NCBI GenBank assembly: GCA_022747635.1 | Contig: JAKTNV010000003.1 | Coordinates: 15,680,911-15,744,910 of the forward strand | Direction: 5' to 3' | DNA length: 64,000 nt | From: Hetaerina americana | Taxonomy: Eukaryota; Arthropoda; Insecta; Odonata; Calopterygidae | Part shown: positions 11,646 to 22,729 of the stretch, piece by piece | Layout: every line of letters begins with the position of its first letter | Position numbering within the stretch: position 1 is the stretch's first letter | Program-made: the position numbers and the translations under genes | The notes under the pieces: model-generated | What the model saw: the letters and a program-made list of their open reading frames with translations, nothing else | Database searches by the model: none | What the model was told of the DNA's origin: nothing

Positions 11646-12886
11646 ATTAATATTATCATGAAGAATTTACCTTGATCGAAGTTTCGTTGAACCTATTCCC
11701 AAATGGGATTTGAATCTACCCGTCAATAGCATGTTTATTTAATGATGCCAGAACAATTTCAGAATTACTCTAAACGTCTTTAACCCAGGTTGCAACGAAA
11801 ACAGAAAAATACGTCTTTTCACCTGAGTCCAAAGCACAACCACCAGCATCGCTTTGAAGAGAGAAAATGTTAAGTTCCTTCACATCCCTAACAACGACAA
11901 CAATTTGTAACCACCGTCAACAACTTTTAACAATAGTATTTACTGTTGATACAAGAAAACTAATCAATTAGTGCACTTAAAAATAATATTATCGGTCAAA
12001 TATTATTTCACCGATAGTATTTTCGGTCAAAAATAGATGTTTACCTCTTATTTCCAGCGTACAACTATCGTGAGGCTAAAGTGATGCTCGCGATCTCTCC
12101 GAGGACTGACCACGAACTGCTGGTTTGGAGCCGAAAGGTAGGCATACCTCAGAGAGGTTGCTCGATTTCTGCAGGCATTTCGGGGCTCCGTCTACCTTTA
12201 GGCGGCGTTCCAATCGTGTAAGAACACTCAGAAGCGTTCCAGCATTCACTAAACGTCTGAGGTCTCTAGGTGTGCAGCGGGTAGGGTATTCTAGCGCTCC
12301 TGGGCTTTTCTAGATTAAAGTATAGGTCAGCTTGTAGTTTTAAAAAGTCTCTGTCCTAGTTTAAAAGTCACCTTATCCAAAAGATTTGGCTTCAAATGAA
12401 GTGAGGGTCACTGCTAGAGATGTATAAAATGAGTCACTTAACACGAAATCGGAAAACTGATATCGTCGACAGTTTCCCCAAAATTCTCTTCCGTTTACAG
12501 CAATGACAGAGTTAATAGAATCGAGGCGGTGTTTTAATTTCATTTAATAACATTAATAATGTTAGCAAGGCTGAAGTAATCCTATGTAACGGTTTGAAAT
12601 GTGTTTGGTGCTCGATTAAAAGTCCTCAATCCAAAAGGAGCTATCTATGGTAGGCCACTGGGTGGCAAAGATAATTCAATTCTAGATGTGGACCAGCAAT
12701 TGAAATATTTCTCATCCTAAAACCACCATCGTGGTAAAATGGCTGGTGATGATTTAAATCTATTGGCTGGAGTACATATAGTTTTGCAATGGGGGGAGCA
12801 AACAAAGATACCTGCGAGTCACTATTGCATTCTTTAACTTTGGGGAAATATAATAATAAGGTTAAAGAGAAATGTTATCTTTTAGA
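11646..12886. other. No gene recognised
   Basis: Moderate GC around 12060-12310. The short ORF at 12125-12313 has no family signal. Confidence 0.45.
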
Positions 12887-13345
12887 TCTCATTTAGAATA
12901 TGTTGCTCGTATATGGGATCCTTATGAAGTTGGATTGATTGCCGAATTGGAACGCGTGCAGCGTTGAGGAGCTAGATTTTTAAAACGTAATGAAAAACTG
13001 AGCAGCGTATCAAAATTATTAGAGTAACTAGGCTGAGAATCACTCACGGAGCGAAGGCTATATTACAGATTAAATCTCTTGCATAAATTGGAAAGGCGTC
13101 TCTTTAACGATTATGCTGAATATGCAATAGGTAGAAGAGATCATGTAAATAAAATTTGAGAAATTTAGCGCAGAATAGATAGATTTAAGACGTCATTTTT
13201 CCCACGAACGATAAGGAATCAGATTAAAATTACTTTTGCCCGACCGAGGAGGGAAAGGTGTTTTGAGTCAAGGTTATCTGGCGTGTTATCGCCCCCTGCC
13301 ACACACCCTAGCGGTGGCTTTCAGAGTACTAAATAAACTAACTAA
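12887..13345 (+). mobile_element. CR1/jockey-like LINE 3' end, copy 1
   Basis: Broken frames read ARIWDPYEVGLIAELERVQ-like residues, then ERRLYYRLNLLHKLE, then the tail CACACCCTAGCGGTGGCTTTC and TAAATAAACTAA. This is the conserved C-terminal part of RT proteins of the jockey/CR1 group. Strongly 5'-truncated. Confidence 0.75.
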
Positions 13346-14093
13346 CGTTGTTCTCCATACATTACCTGGTCACTTCATCAACTAGGGGTGATTCTATACC
13401 CAACTTATTAATGACAAACGTATCCGAATATCTTAAATATTAAAACTATTAACGGAAATAGTGACCACAGAACAATAAATGCTAAGTTTTCCTTAGGTGG
13501 GGTATGAAATAAGAAGCCAAAAGAACATGTTAATTTTCAAAAGAGAGGACTATACGGGCTTATGCGTGTTACAAATTTCATTCGCAACTTTTAAGAAAGA
13601 TGGTATCCACCGAAATTCTGAGGATACGTGGAATCATCCTTGACATCACGCGCCCAGAAGTCAACAGGTTCACTCCAAGCAAATGTATAAAAGATAACAA
13701 GGAATATTTGGTTTCTGTGGCCCCCACCTCCATCCCTGTCTCTCACCAGGAACCGTCTGAGTGGGAAAAGGATTCTATTGATAGGCCCTAGTAACGATAT
13801 GCATTGACAGCAGATACGTTTCATCACGGTAAAATCAGATGAAGAAACGGAATGAAGCGAATGTATCGTCTCCCTGGGGCAGATATTAACAGCGACTATT
13901 TTTTACAAAATGCATAATTCGAGACGAGACTGAAAAGAATAAAAAGAGCCGCGTGAGTAAAAAAGTGGGATTTGAATTGATTAAAGGATAAGAAAAGGAA
14001 GGACATCGGTGCGAACATGTATTAGGAGATGAAGAGAATGAATACAACAGCAGAGGAGAGCGTAGATGTGCAGTGGAAGAGAATTTGTCTTAG
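13346..14093. other. No gene recognised
   Basis: Only overlapping short ORFs on opposite strands at 13591-13827, without recognisable content. Confidence 0.45.
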
Positions 14094-14372
14094 TTACTTT
14101 GGGAGCCGACTGACAGCTCAGGTCATTTGCGCCATTGGGATGGACAGAAAAGGAAGGGTGGAGAGAAACCCCGCGTCGGCGTCAGCCTTCTCGTTTCGTA
14201 AAGAACCAAGGGGTCCGCAGTTTAAAGTCCCATCCGACGGACGGCATACTCTCTCGAAGTGCCCCACACAAGTAGGGATCAGGACACTACTGAAAAATAT
14301 CTGTCGTCGCCGGGATTCGAACCCGGGCCCTTATGGTGGGAAACCAGTAGGTCAGCTACCATTCCGACCCCG
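14094..14372 (-). mobile_element. tRNA-derived SINE, family A, copy 4
   Basis: Body CCCATCCGACGGACGGC and minus-strand head GGTTCGAATCCC are intact. The A-box side is shortened near 14360. Confidence 0.7.
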
Positions 14373-15415
14373 GATGGGAATAAATGAAGTAATTTTTTTG
14401 AAAGTAATTTGAAATATAAGGGATTGAAGATCGATCGATGGGTGATGATCGAAAAATAAGAGGATAGAAGAAGGCACTGAAGTCAAAAGCCATATAGGGA
14501 AAGTTGCCCAGAAAACTGAATAGTGAACTATGAACATGTATTTAATTCAGTTGAACTTTAGATTACAGGCAATATGCTACACAGCCATATACTCGGCTCG
14601 TGGCTTCAAAACAGCAAACAATGCTACATTGATCGCCTTAAGGTTTGTGGAAAACTATACAGGAAAACTGTAACATGATTTTTCACTTGGCGGTGCCTCT
14701 CAACCAAAAATCCCTCGCTACCCTCCCGTCATTCCAAACTGCCAGTTTTAGTCTGCTTTGCACACCATTCAACTGAGCAAACATTATTCGTGGTCACGGC
14801 GAACTGAGGATTAATGGGCCAGAGGCGGTCTTTCCTCCAGCCGTTGGTCAAGTGGGTGGAAGAGAGTATGACTCAGGTCGCCTTATTCCAATTCCATCGT
14901 TCACGCAATGCAGTGCATAAACTCTGTACTACTGGGCGTTCATCCGCGGTCTTCCAGGTTCCGGAACTAAGAAGATCATAGAAGAGTCACGCCAAGTTGA
15001 GCGAGTGCGTCTTTTTAGACTTCTTGAATAAGACGGATTGTCGGAAAATATTTGTTCTGACTTCCTCATTTTCCCCAAAAAATTTACCTTCGGATAAAAG
15101 TGCCTTGGGCACAATTCAAAACCAATCTTGTAGGCACGCCAGTGCATAATATTACCTTTATTATCGCGAATGGAACACTATTTCCAACGCCCGCCTAGTC
15201 CGGAGGGTATAGAACGAAAGTTTTTCGTGCGACTTGGTTGGTTATCGGACGAAATTATATTCCTTGGATTTGCAGTATTTTTTCCTCACTCAAATGAGCT
15301 TCTACTGTTGTGATTATCTCTTTGTTATAGGGAGCGATCCGAAATAAGTAAAGACTACACGAAGAGGTTCATTAGTCTCGCACAAAAACTAGCCTGCGGT
15401 CGAGAGGTGCAGGTG
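14373..15415. other. No gene recognised
   Basis: No motif, repeat or convincing exon seen. Confidence 0.4.
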
Positions 15416-15550
15416 GAGGAGAAAAGCGGAGATTCGAATGCGCGTCGATTGCCGGCCGGCCCTTGGCCGCGTAAGAGGCCGGGACGGTACTCTCTGACCT
15501 GTTGAGAGAGCGCAACGTGAGCGCACTAGACGACGAAAAGCCAAACGAGG
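15416..15550 (-). mobile_element. SINE-like family C, copy 1
   Basis: CGGAGATTCGAATGCGCG...CCCTTGGCCGCGTAAGAGG...GCAACGTGAGCGCAC matches, in reverse orientation, the sequence at 17945-18085. GATTCGAA resembles a B-box. GC-rich relative to its surroundings. Confidence 0.5.
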
Positions 15551-15603
15551 CTATCTTGGGATCTTGGAACTGCGTGCCAGTAACCAAGCCGGGGGCGAGA
15601 TTT

Positions 15604-16075
15604 TAGTCATATAGAATATGCTGCAAGTATATGAGATCCTTACAAAGTTGGATTGATTGCCGAATTGGATCGCGTGCAGTATATAGGAGCTAGATTCTTA
15701 AAACGTTGTTATGATAAACTTAGTAGCGCACCCAAAAGATTAGAGCGGCTAAGATGGGAAACACTCAAGGAGCGAAGATTAAATTACAGATTGAAGCTCT
15801 TGCGTAAACTGGAAGGCTTCTTTAGCAGTGATGTTGAAAATGTATTATTGCCCCCATCGCTCAAGGGTAGGAGAGATCATGCGAGTAAAATTAGAGAAAC
15901 TAAGTGTAGAACAGATAGATTTAAGATTTCAGTTTTTCTACGAACGATAAGGGACCAAAATAATATTGCCCGACCGCGGGAGGGTCATATTCGGGTCAAA
16001 ATTAGTCTGGTGTGTATTCACCCCCTGCTACACACCCTAGCGGTGGCTGCAGGGTACATAAATAAATAAAAAAAA
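15604..16075 (+). mobile_element. CR1/jockey-like LINE 3' end, copy 2 (best preserved)
   Basis: An ORF of 138 residues at 15653-16069 preserves IAELDRVQYIGARFLKRCYD, ERRLNYRLKLLRKLEG and KCRTDRFKISVFLRTIRDQN, the typical C-terminus of jockey/CR1 RT proteins. It ends in TAAATAAATAAA. A small extra tail fragment (TGGCTTGCAGGATACTAAAA) lies at 16138-16185. Confidence 0.85.
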
Positions 16076-16185
16076 TTAAAAAGTTAGATCAAACAAGTTA
16101 AACATGTTAGTACCCCGATGCAATTTCGAATATTCGTTCAGAAAATCGCTGCTGTGGCTTGCAGGATACTAAAATAAATAAATGC

Positions 16186-16647
16186 ATGGATGGAATGGAG
16201 GGAAGAAAGAGGTGTGTGGAATTGAAGAGGGACTTACTACAATGCTCGATGCAAGGTTGTTTTTTTGGGAAAGGTAAGCAAATATATAGTTTATAGATAG
16301 GAAACGCATCGGATCAGTGAAACGGAATTTCCTAAAGAATGCAATTACATTTTCGGCTGAGCTGACCATAAATTCCTTTAGATAATCGATGTTTTTTGTT
16401 ATTCGGAGTATCAATCGAGCAAAAGAGACAAAAATAATACGAAAATAAGAAAGAAGTCTTGACCACGTTTGCGCACACGGATTATCCGGCTCTCAAAAAA
16501 CTTTTTCAGATCCTACCCTATTCACGGACGAAGACCCAGTAAAGCGAAAACTGCCTAAATCACTAGCTACTCAGCTCGCATATGCAAGGAAAGGTTCTGG
16601 CTCGCTACCCTGAATGCCTTGTTTCACCTAGTAACGCTTATTAAGAG
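16186..16647. other. No gene recognised
   Basis: AT-rich DNA without notable features. Confidence 0.4.
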
Positions 16648-16747
16648 GTCTTACACTCTGAAATTTTTGCATCGTAATGCATATTAGCGGATGACTCCGT
16701 CAAAAGTTACTGCCGTGGCATATCCCGCAGTTTCTTGGAATTTGTCA
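16648..16747. mobile_element. SINE family B tail fragment
   Basis: ACACTCTGAAATTTTTGCAT, then TGCATATTAGCGGATGACTC and CCCGCAGTTTCTTGGAATTT match the right half of the 11.5-kb palindrome. Confidence 0.55.
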
Positions 16748-17944
16748 AAATTTAACTTTGAGTTAATAATTGCGTTTGATTTTCCATAAGTATTTATCTA
16801 TTTATTTTCTCCATGGTTAAAAACGGACCAACGCCCACTGGTCAAGACAGAGAAAAAACGAGCGAAAGAGTGATTAGTTAGTCGAGGGTGAAAGTCATGC
16901 ACGTATTCCATTTCACTCACCGACGGCATTCGGCAGAAAACCTCCCCGCGGACTGGTGACCGATGACCTCTGCACAACTGAATAAAGCCTCCTCCTCGTC
17001 TGATGTGTGGATGATAGAAGGAAAAACACAAATAAATGATAATCAATTTGACCAACTTCGCGTTACTCTACCTCACTTTTTTTAATTGACTGACCTCATC
17101 TCCAATCACAAAAGTACACGTTAATTGCTGTTTCTCCGTGGATACCAGAAGAATCATATTTTCTGCTATGATAAACACTTACGTGTTGCTTACAGTGGTA
17201 AATTCGATTCTTCGTACTCCCCCGATGCCAATCGGCTCGACTCGCGCGAATTGTGAATGGTTCCCTCGACAGACAGAAGGTGGCGCTGCACACGTAGAGT
17301 TGAAAGTCCGATAGATTGGCAACCATCCGCCGTGAAACAGGTTGCATTTGACGACAGGAGTGCACAACGACCATCATCGCGAGGACGAAAACAAGCAGTC
17401 AGGGAGGGGGGAGGAGGACATGCTTATTGGACGAGAGAGGGGGGTTTGATGATGAAGGGACTAACCAGACGTCCCGGGCAGGGAGTATACTCCCATGTCC
17501 TGGGTTTTGTCTCAAATTCATGTCACTCGAATGAGGCGTATTCGGCCGAGTCTAAAGAATACGCTGCACGCTACTAGTGCAATGTTTTTGCGTCTGGAGA
17601 ATGGTTCACCTATGGTAACTCACGTTTCATAGCAGGCATACAAATATGATCGCTAAATGTAATTATATCTCACAATATGCTCACATGGTCTATCACTGCA
17701 CATTTCAGTGCTTGAACCAGCATTTCACTGGTAAAACTCACCACGGAATAAGCACACAAAAACTTAACTCCAACCAAATTATTCTACAGAGAAGCAAAAT
17801 AGCAGCAATACGCTCTACAATGATGAAAGCTCTTGGTGGTTTTTCTGAATGATGGCATTTTTACGCGTCTAGAAAATTGTTCATAACGGTCTTACCGTAT
17901 GTACCTTCTCGCAGTTATTAATGGTGAGCGAAGGGAGAATTGGC
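16748..17944. other. No gene recognised
   Basis: Raised GC at 17200-17580 with overlapping ORFs on both strands. None shows a known domain. Confidence 0.4.
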
Positions 17945-18085
17945 GCTGCAAAAGAAGAGAGCAACGCCTCGTGAGCTCACGTTGCTCCAACACCACAGAG
18001 TAGGGTGCATCGTCCCCGGTCCCTTACGCGGCCAAGGGCCGGCGATCGTCGCGCGTTCGAATCTCCGAAGTTTGAAAAGAAGTCA
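17945..18085 (+). mobile_element. SINE-like family C, copy 2
   Basis: CACGTTGCTC...CCCTTACGCGGCCAAGGGCC...GCGCGTTCGAATCTCCG is the inverted counterpart of 15416-15550. The B-box-like GTTCGAATC is intact. Confidence 0.5.
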
Positions 18086-20045
18086 TATGAAATAGCTGAG
18101 AAATAGCAAGAAAGAGTGAAGTGGAATGAAATGCAACAAGGAATAGTTGACGTGGCGGATGACGTCCTGGGTATGAAAAAACTTAAAGCTTGGAAACCTT
18201 CGATGACAGAGGTAATTCTAAAGCTAATTGATAAGAGACATAAGCTAAGAGCACAGAAAGATATTGAGAGTAAAAAATAAGATAACAGACAAATTTAGAG
18301 AAGAAAATGAAATGTGGACAAAAGTATGGACGAAGGAAATAGAAGAGAATATCCAAACAGGAAAACAAGATCTAGCCCATCAGAAAATTAAAGCTTTTCA
18401 ATATCAACCAAGAATAAGGTCCATGGTGATTAATAACAAAGAGGGAAGGCTGTTGGTAAATAATGAATAAATATGTGAACATTGGAATGAGTAAATGGAG
18501 GAAATAACCCATGAAGAAGATATAGCAATAGGAGGGTATAATATTGAAAGTAGAGAAAAAGCAAGAACAGAAATTTGATCCCCAATCACAAAGAGGGAAT
18601 TAGAGCATTCCCTTCAAAATTTTTGTTTGAAAGACAATAGATGTATTATGTACCGGCTGAGATGCAAAAAACCTTAGAAATGGAATGAAGGGAAGGTTCT
18701 TGAAAATAGTAAGGAAATGTTATGAACATGGGAAGATACATGAAGACTTCAGAAAAAGCAAAACTGTTATGGTACCGAAAACAGGGAAGGCAATTGAATT
18801 CATGAATTAAAGAACAATTGCTATTCTTTCACATGGTGCTAAAGTCCTGTTACATACAGCAAGGAACAATCAAAAAGCAAGTGGAGGTAAATGTTTGAAA
18901 ATATCAATTTGGCTTCAAAGAAGGTAAAGGAATGAGAGGAGCTATCCTGGCACTGTGCTTGAACCTAAAGAGAATGCTAGAAATGACCAGGAAAAATTTT
19001 CCTTACTTTCATTAATATGGAAAAAGCCTTTGATATTGTAAATTTGAAACAAGGAGGAGAATATAAATAGATTACAAAGACAGGAGGCTTATATTTCAGC
19101 TCTACCAGAAGCAAAGCACTTTAATCAAAGTAAAGGGATGTGAAAAAGAAGCAAAGATTAGAAAAGGAGTAAGACAAGGATGTCCCCTTTTGCCATACCT
19201 ATTTAACTAATATATTAAAGATACAATAGAGATGATGAAGGAGTAGAATAATGATATAGAGACAAATGGATGAAAGATACACTGCATTAGGTTGCAGACG
19301 ATATTGTAACCCTGGCATATTCCATCAAAGACATGAATAATATTCTCAAAATCCTGTCCACAGCTTTGGAAAAATGGTAACAGAAAATAAATGTGAAGCA
19401 AACCAAAGCTATGATAGTTTCTGAAAACATGACAGAACCTCGTGTAAATTTAATGATAGGGGATTCAAGGGTAAGCAAAGTAGAAGAGTTCTGCTACCTT
19501 GGGAGTAAATTTCAAGAGATAATAGATGCATCTCTGCCATCAAAAGAAGAATAGCCTTGGTAAAGAAGGCATATGAAAATTTTAAAAATCTTTCTTTTTA
19601 ACAAATATATGAAATTGTAAATTAGAAAATCTTTTGCAAAAATGTTTATTTGGAATACATTTACATATGGATGTGAAACTTGGACATTGGGAAAGATGAA
19701 GACGTCTCAGTTGGTAGCAATGGAAATGTGGATTTGGAGAGAAGTATAACAAGAACAAAATGGAGAGACAAGAAAAGCAAAATTGAATAATTGAGAGGAA
19801 TTAAAGATAAAAGGAATTAAAAGAAAGGGATGGAGAAAATAAAAATTACATTTTTTGGGCATATTCTGCTGCATAAAAACTTCCTGGAAAATATAATGGA
19901 TGGAATAGAACAAAGAAAAAAGTTACACGAAGACAAAAAAAGAATTTTCGGAATGGCATAAAAAGTACCACACAAGTCACAGAACATATGGATTTGAAAA
20001 TAATAGCAATGGAGAAAGATATATAGCTGCAACAACGGAGCTTCA
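18086..20045 (+). mobile_element. Degenerate LINE reverse transcriptase
   Basis: Broken plus-strand frames keep RT landmarks in order: linker (EENEMWTKVWTKEIEENIQT), YQFGFKEGKGMRGAI, INMEKAFD, VRQGCPLL, ADDIVTLA (catalytic DD), VSKVEEFCYLGSKFQ, YGCETWTL and FFGHILLHK. It is the same general LINE type as at 2.1-4.6 kb but divergent. Numerous stops; no endonuclease part found. Confidence 0.85.
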
Positions 20046-20083
20046 CTTTTAGAAGATGATGATGTATATTTGAGTATTAGTGT

Positions 20084-20256
20084 TGATGAAGTTTTCTCAG
20101 GTCTGCCACCAGGTCAGGGGTTCCATATTGGCTGATGTTTTGATGCCAACTTGTGCATTGTCCTAAGGGTAGATGAGGATGATGCATGAGTCGAGTATCG
20201 AATGTCGGCCAATATGGAACCCCTGACCCGGTGGAAGACCCGAAAAAACTTCATCA
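20084..20256. repeat. 49-bp inverted repeat (hairpin) at LINE 3' end
   Basis: Left arm 20084-20132 (TGATGAAGTTTTCTCAGGTC ... GGTTCCATATTGGC) and right arm 20208-20256 (GCCAATATGGAACCCCTGAC ... AAACTTCATCA) are near-perfect reverse complements around a 75-bp loop. Confidence 0.9.
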
Positions 20257-20929
20257 AGCAAAAACACCAGGAAAGCACCAGATCTTACTTCAGTATTAGT
20301 GTTGCTACTTTACAAACTGAGAAGTGGTTTGAGCACTGAGTAATTTGGTTCTTTAATATTTAAAACTACCTCTGTATTTAACAAAATTTAATGAATGTTT
20401 ATTCATTAAAATTTTTCGTTGTGATTTCACTCACACAAATTACTACTGAAAATTATTTTAGTTATTCTTTTAAATGACTAAAAATGTTCTGATGATTTAA
20501 CAATAAAATCAATACAAAACAGATATAGAATACCTGATAGCAATATGATTTTCTTCTTAAAATCATTGCAGAGTTCAAATACTAATATAATAATGGGTAA
20601 TTAAGAATAGTTTTTATGAAATATTATTGTGAAGATCTAATTCAATTCTCAATAAATAAAGCATGATAGCAGAATAAGGAAGTTATACAATATATACACA
20701 GGTTACATGTTAGAGAACATGGGATGGGAAAAAATATATATAATCTATAAAAATATATACATAAAATATCCCCTATCTCCTCTGCTGCTGCTTTTCCACT
20801 TAGTAAGGATTTCATGCAATGGTGGAACATTTGCCTTCCCTGCTGCTGGCCACAACACACAACTGAGCCGGCTGGGTCCTGTATTTGCTAGGACTCATTT
20901 TCATAATAGTGCCCATCATCCCCCAACTG
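20257..20929. other. No gene recognised
   Basis: AT-rich DNA. Short opposing ORFs near 20640-20860 have no signal. Confidence 0.4.
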
Positions 20930-21125
20930 GGGAGAGATGCATTTGAAGCCACCTCACTGAGGAATAAAAGTAGATGCTATGCTAGACTACCATTCAACTT
21001 ACTCTTATCAACCACCTATGTACATGGGCGACCCTTCCAGTAGCAATTATCACTGTTCCCACCAGCACAGTTCTAGGGGTCATCAGAATGTACAAGCCCT
21101 TCCACTACATCAATGTTGTATGCCT
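20930..21125 (+). repeat. Solo copy of the LINE 5'-UTR-like block
   Basis: GCCACCTCACTGAGGA...CAATTATCACTGTTCCCACC...CCCTTCCACTACATCAA matches 4900-5068 and 50370-50635, without adjacent LINE coding remains. Confidence 0.6.
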
Positions 21126-22574
21126 TGGGGAGGGATTATTGTTACATTAATTGCATAAAACATGATCTAATTGGTGTGTACAAAAGGATCTTAAATATTT
21201 GCACCATTTATCATTAGAATGAAGATTTAGTAAATAGTTTGTCATCCACCTCATGACAGTTGGTGTATATCACAGAGGAAGGATACTATGGGATACCACC
21301 AGCTGGATGTCAGATTTTATTAAAAAATGGTTTTAAAATGATTATGAAGCTCTATATTTTTAGCCCTAATTTTAATGCGTAACTGTGAATTCGGACTCAA
21401 CACCTTTGGAAAACATGGAAAATGTATTCAATGGAATGGATTTACTTTAGTTTCATTCCTAAAAAATAATCAAGAGCTAACTATATGGTTTGCTGATGAA
21501 GTTATTTTATGTAAAACATTAAAATTCCTCCCTCCCGCCCCTGCTTCCACAGATGTAGGCCAATATTGTCCTTTTTCCCAAATTGAGTCCTTCCTCACCA
21601 CTCTGCCATCCTACCCGTCCTCCTAATACAACCAATGGTCTAACCACCCCTTCAGCTCCTCCATTCCATGTTTACCAGTTGATAACACCTATCCCATACC
21701 CTATTTTCTCTTTTCTTGTTTGGTATAACATGTAATAGCTATACATGGATTTTACCATGATTTTTATTTATTCATCATCTTGTTTTGTTGGAGCAAGTTT
21801 GAGACTAAATGAGTATATTCCCTTCTTTCACCTAACCTCTAAACATAACATTGAAGACCCATGCCCTAGGAGAAGAAAAACCTACCAAGGATCCACAACC
21901 TCCGATTAGTCAGTTGAGAATGTTAACCCACCACCACCAGGTCCAGATTATGCCATTGCGTTGAAAAAATAGTCAGTGTATTAAACTATACACAAGGTTT
22001 TTTGTGTTATCCTTTCATTATGATGGTTCTCTAATTGCTACTACCAAATGGTATGTCATTATCATCGAAGATAAAAAGAGTGTTAAGAGATATTTCAGGT
22101 GGAATTGCCCTTTTTTTATTAATAAACACTAATAAATGAGCAAAACAATTCGTTTGAACATACAACATGGAGACAGAACTAACAGCAAATATGACTGACA
22201 TATTGCCAGATAAAACAAAAATTAGTAGGGATTTCAGAATCAACAACAAATAATAAAATAAAGTATTAATTACTTTTGGTGTAAATAAAGCTTGTAACTT
22301 TTGAATCTGAATTCTAAATGTAGAAATCATTTAAAAAGTTATATTAGAACCATCATTAGTCCAAAACTTAGGATAAAGAAAATCAAAACTTTCAGAATAA
22401 TGAACATTAATTAACTCAGTCATTTTGAAAGCAAAAGAAAAATTATTCCTTTAAAAATATAACTTCACATAGATCCTTAAGAGGTAAATCTCTGAAACTC
22501 AAATTCTCTTGGTCCATCAAAAAAACAGAGATTGTTTTTTCTTCAGGTGGACAGAAAGCTCTCTCTGAACAGGT
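21126..22574. other. Downstream flank and probable 3' UTR of the RAD51AP-motif gene
   Basis: No gene. The first few hundred bases below 22575 should be the 3' UTR, with a candidate minus-strand AATAAA at 22120-22115. The rest is unremarkable. Confidence 0.4.
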
Positions 22575-22729
22575 TCATTTCTGGTGATGAAGACGAGGTA
22601 GCTTTGCTCTTTTAGACAAGCCTAACCTAAGAACTTTTGATCCATGATAAAAATTTGAAAATGAGGGTAACTTCCTGGGATTCGTATCTTCTTTACTGTC
22701 ACTCATAGTCAGTGATTTGTCTTCTAAAC
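22575..22729 (-). CDS. RAD51AP-motif gene, last exon with RAD51-binding-like tail
   Basis: Acceptor AAATTCTAG then GT TTA GAA GAC. The single base carried over from the giant exon completes Gly, so the frame runs A-G-L-E-D-K. The exon ends HHQK-TGA. Residues RLGLSKRAKLPRLH form the RAD51-interacting motif and sit within 20 residues of the C-terminus, as in RAD51AP1. The upstream PSFSNFYHGS spacer is also placed like the linker before that motif in the family. An ORF caller would miss this exon because it is short and spliced. Confidence 0.8.

Noticed and set aside
17096..17577. Opposing ORFs in a GC-richer patch, possible first exon or promoter
   Set aside because: No recognisable protein, no consistent splice sites and simple-sequence content (GGGAGGGGGGAGGAGG).
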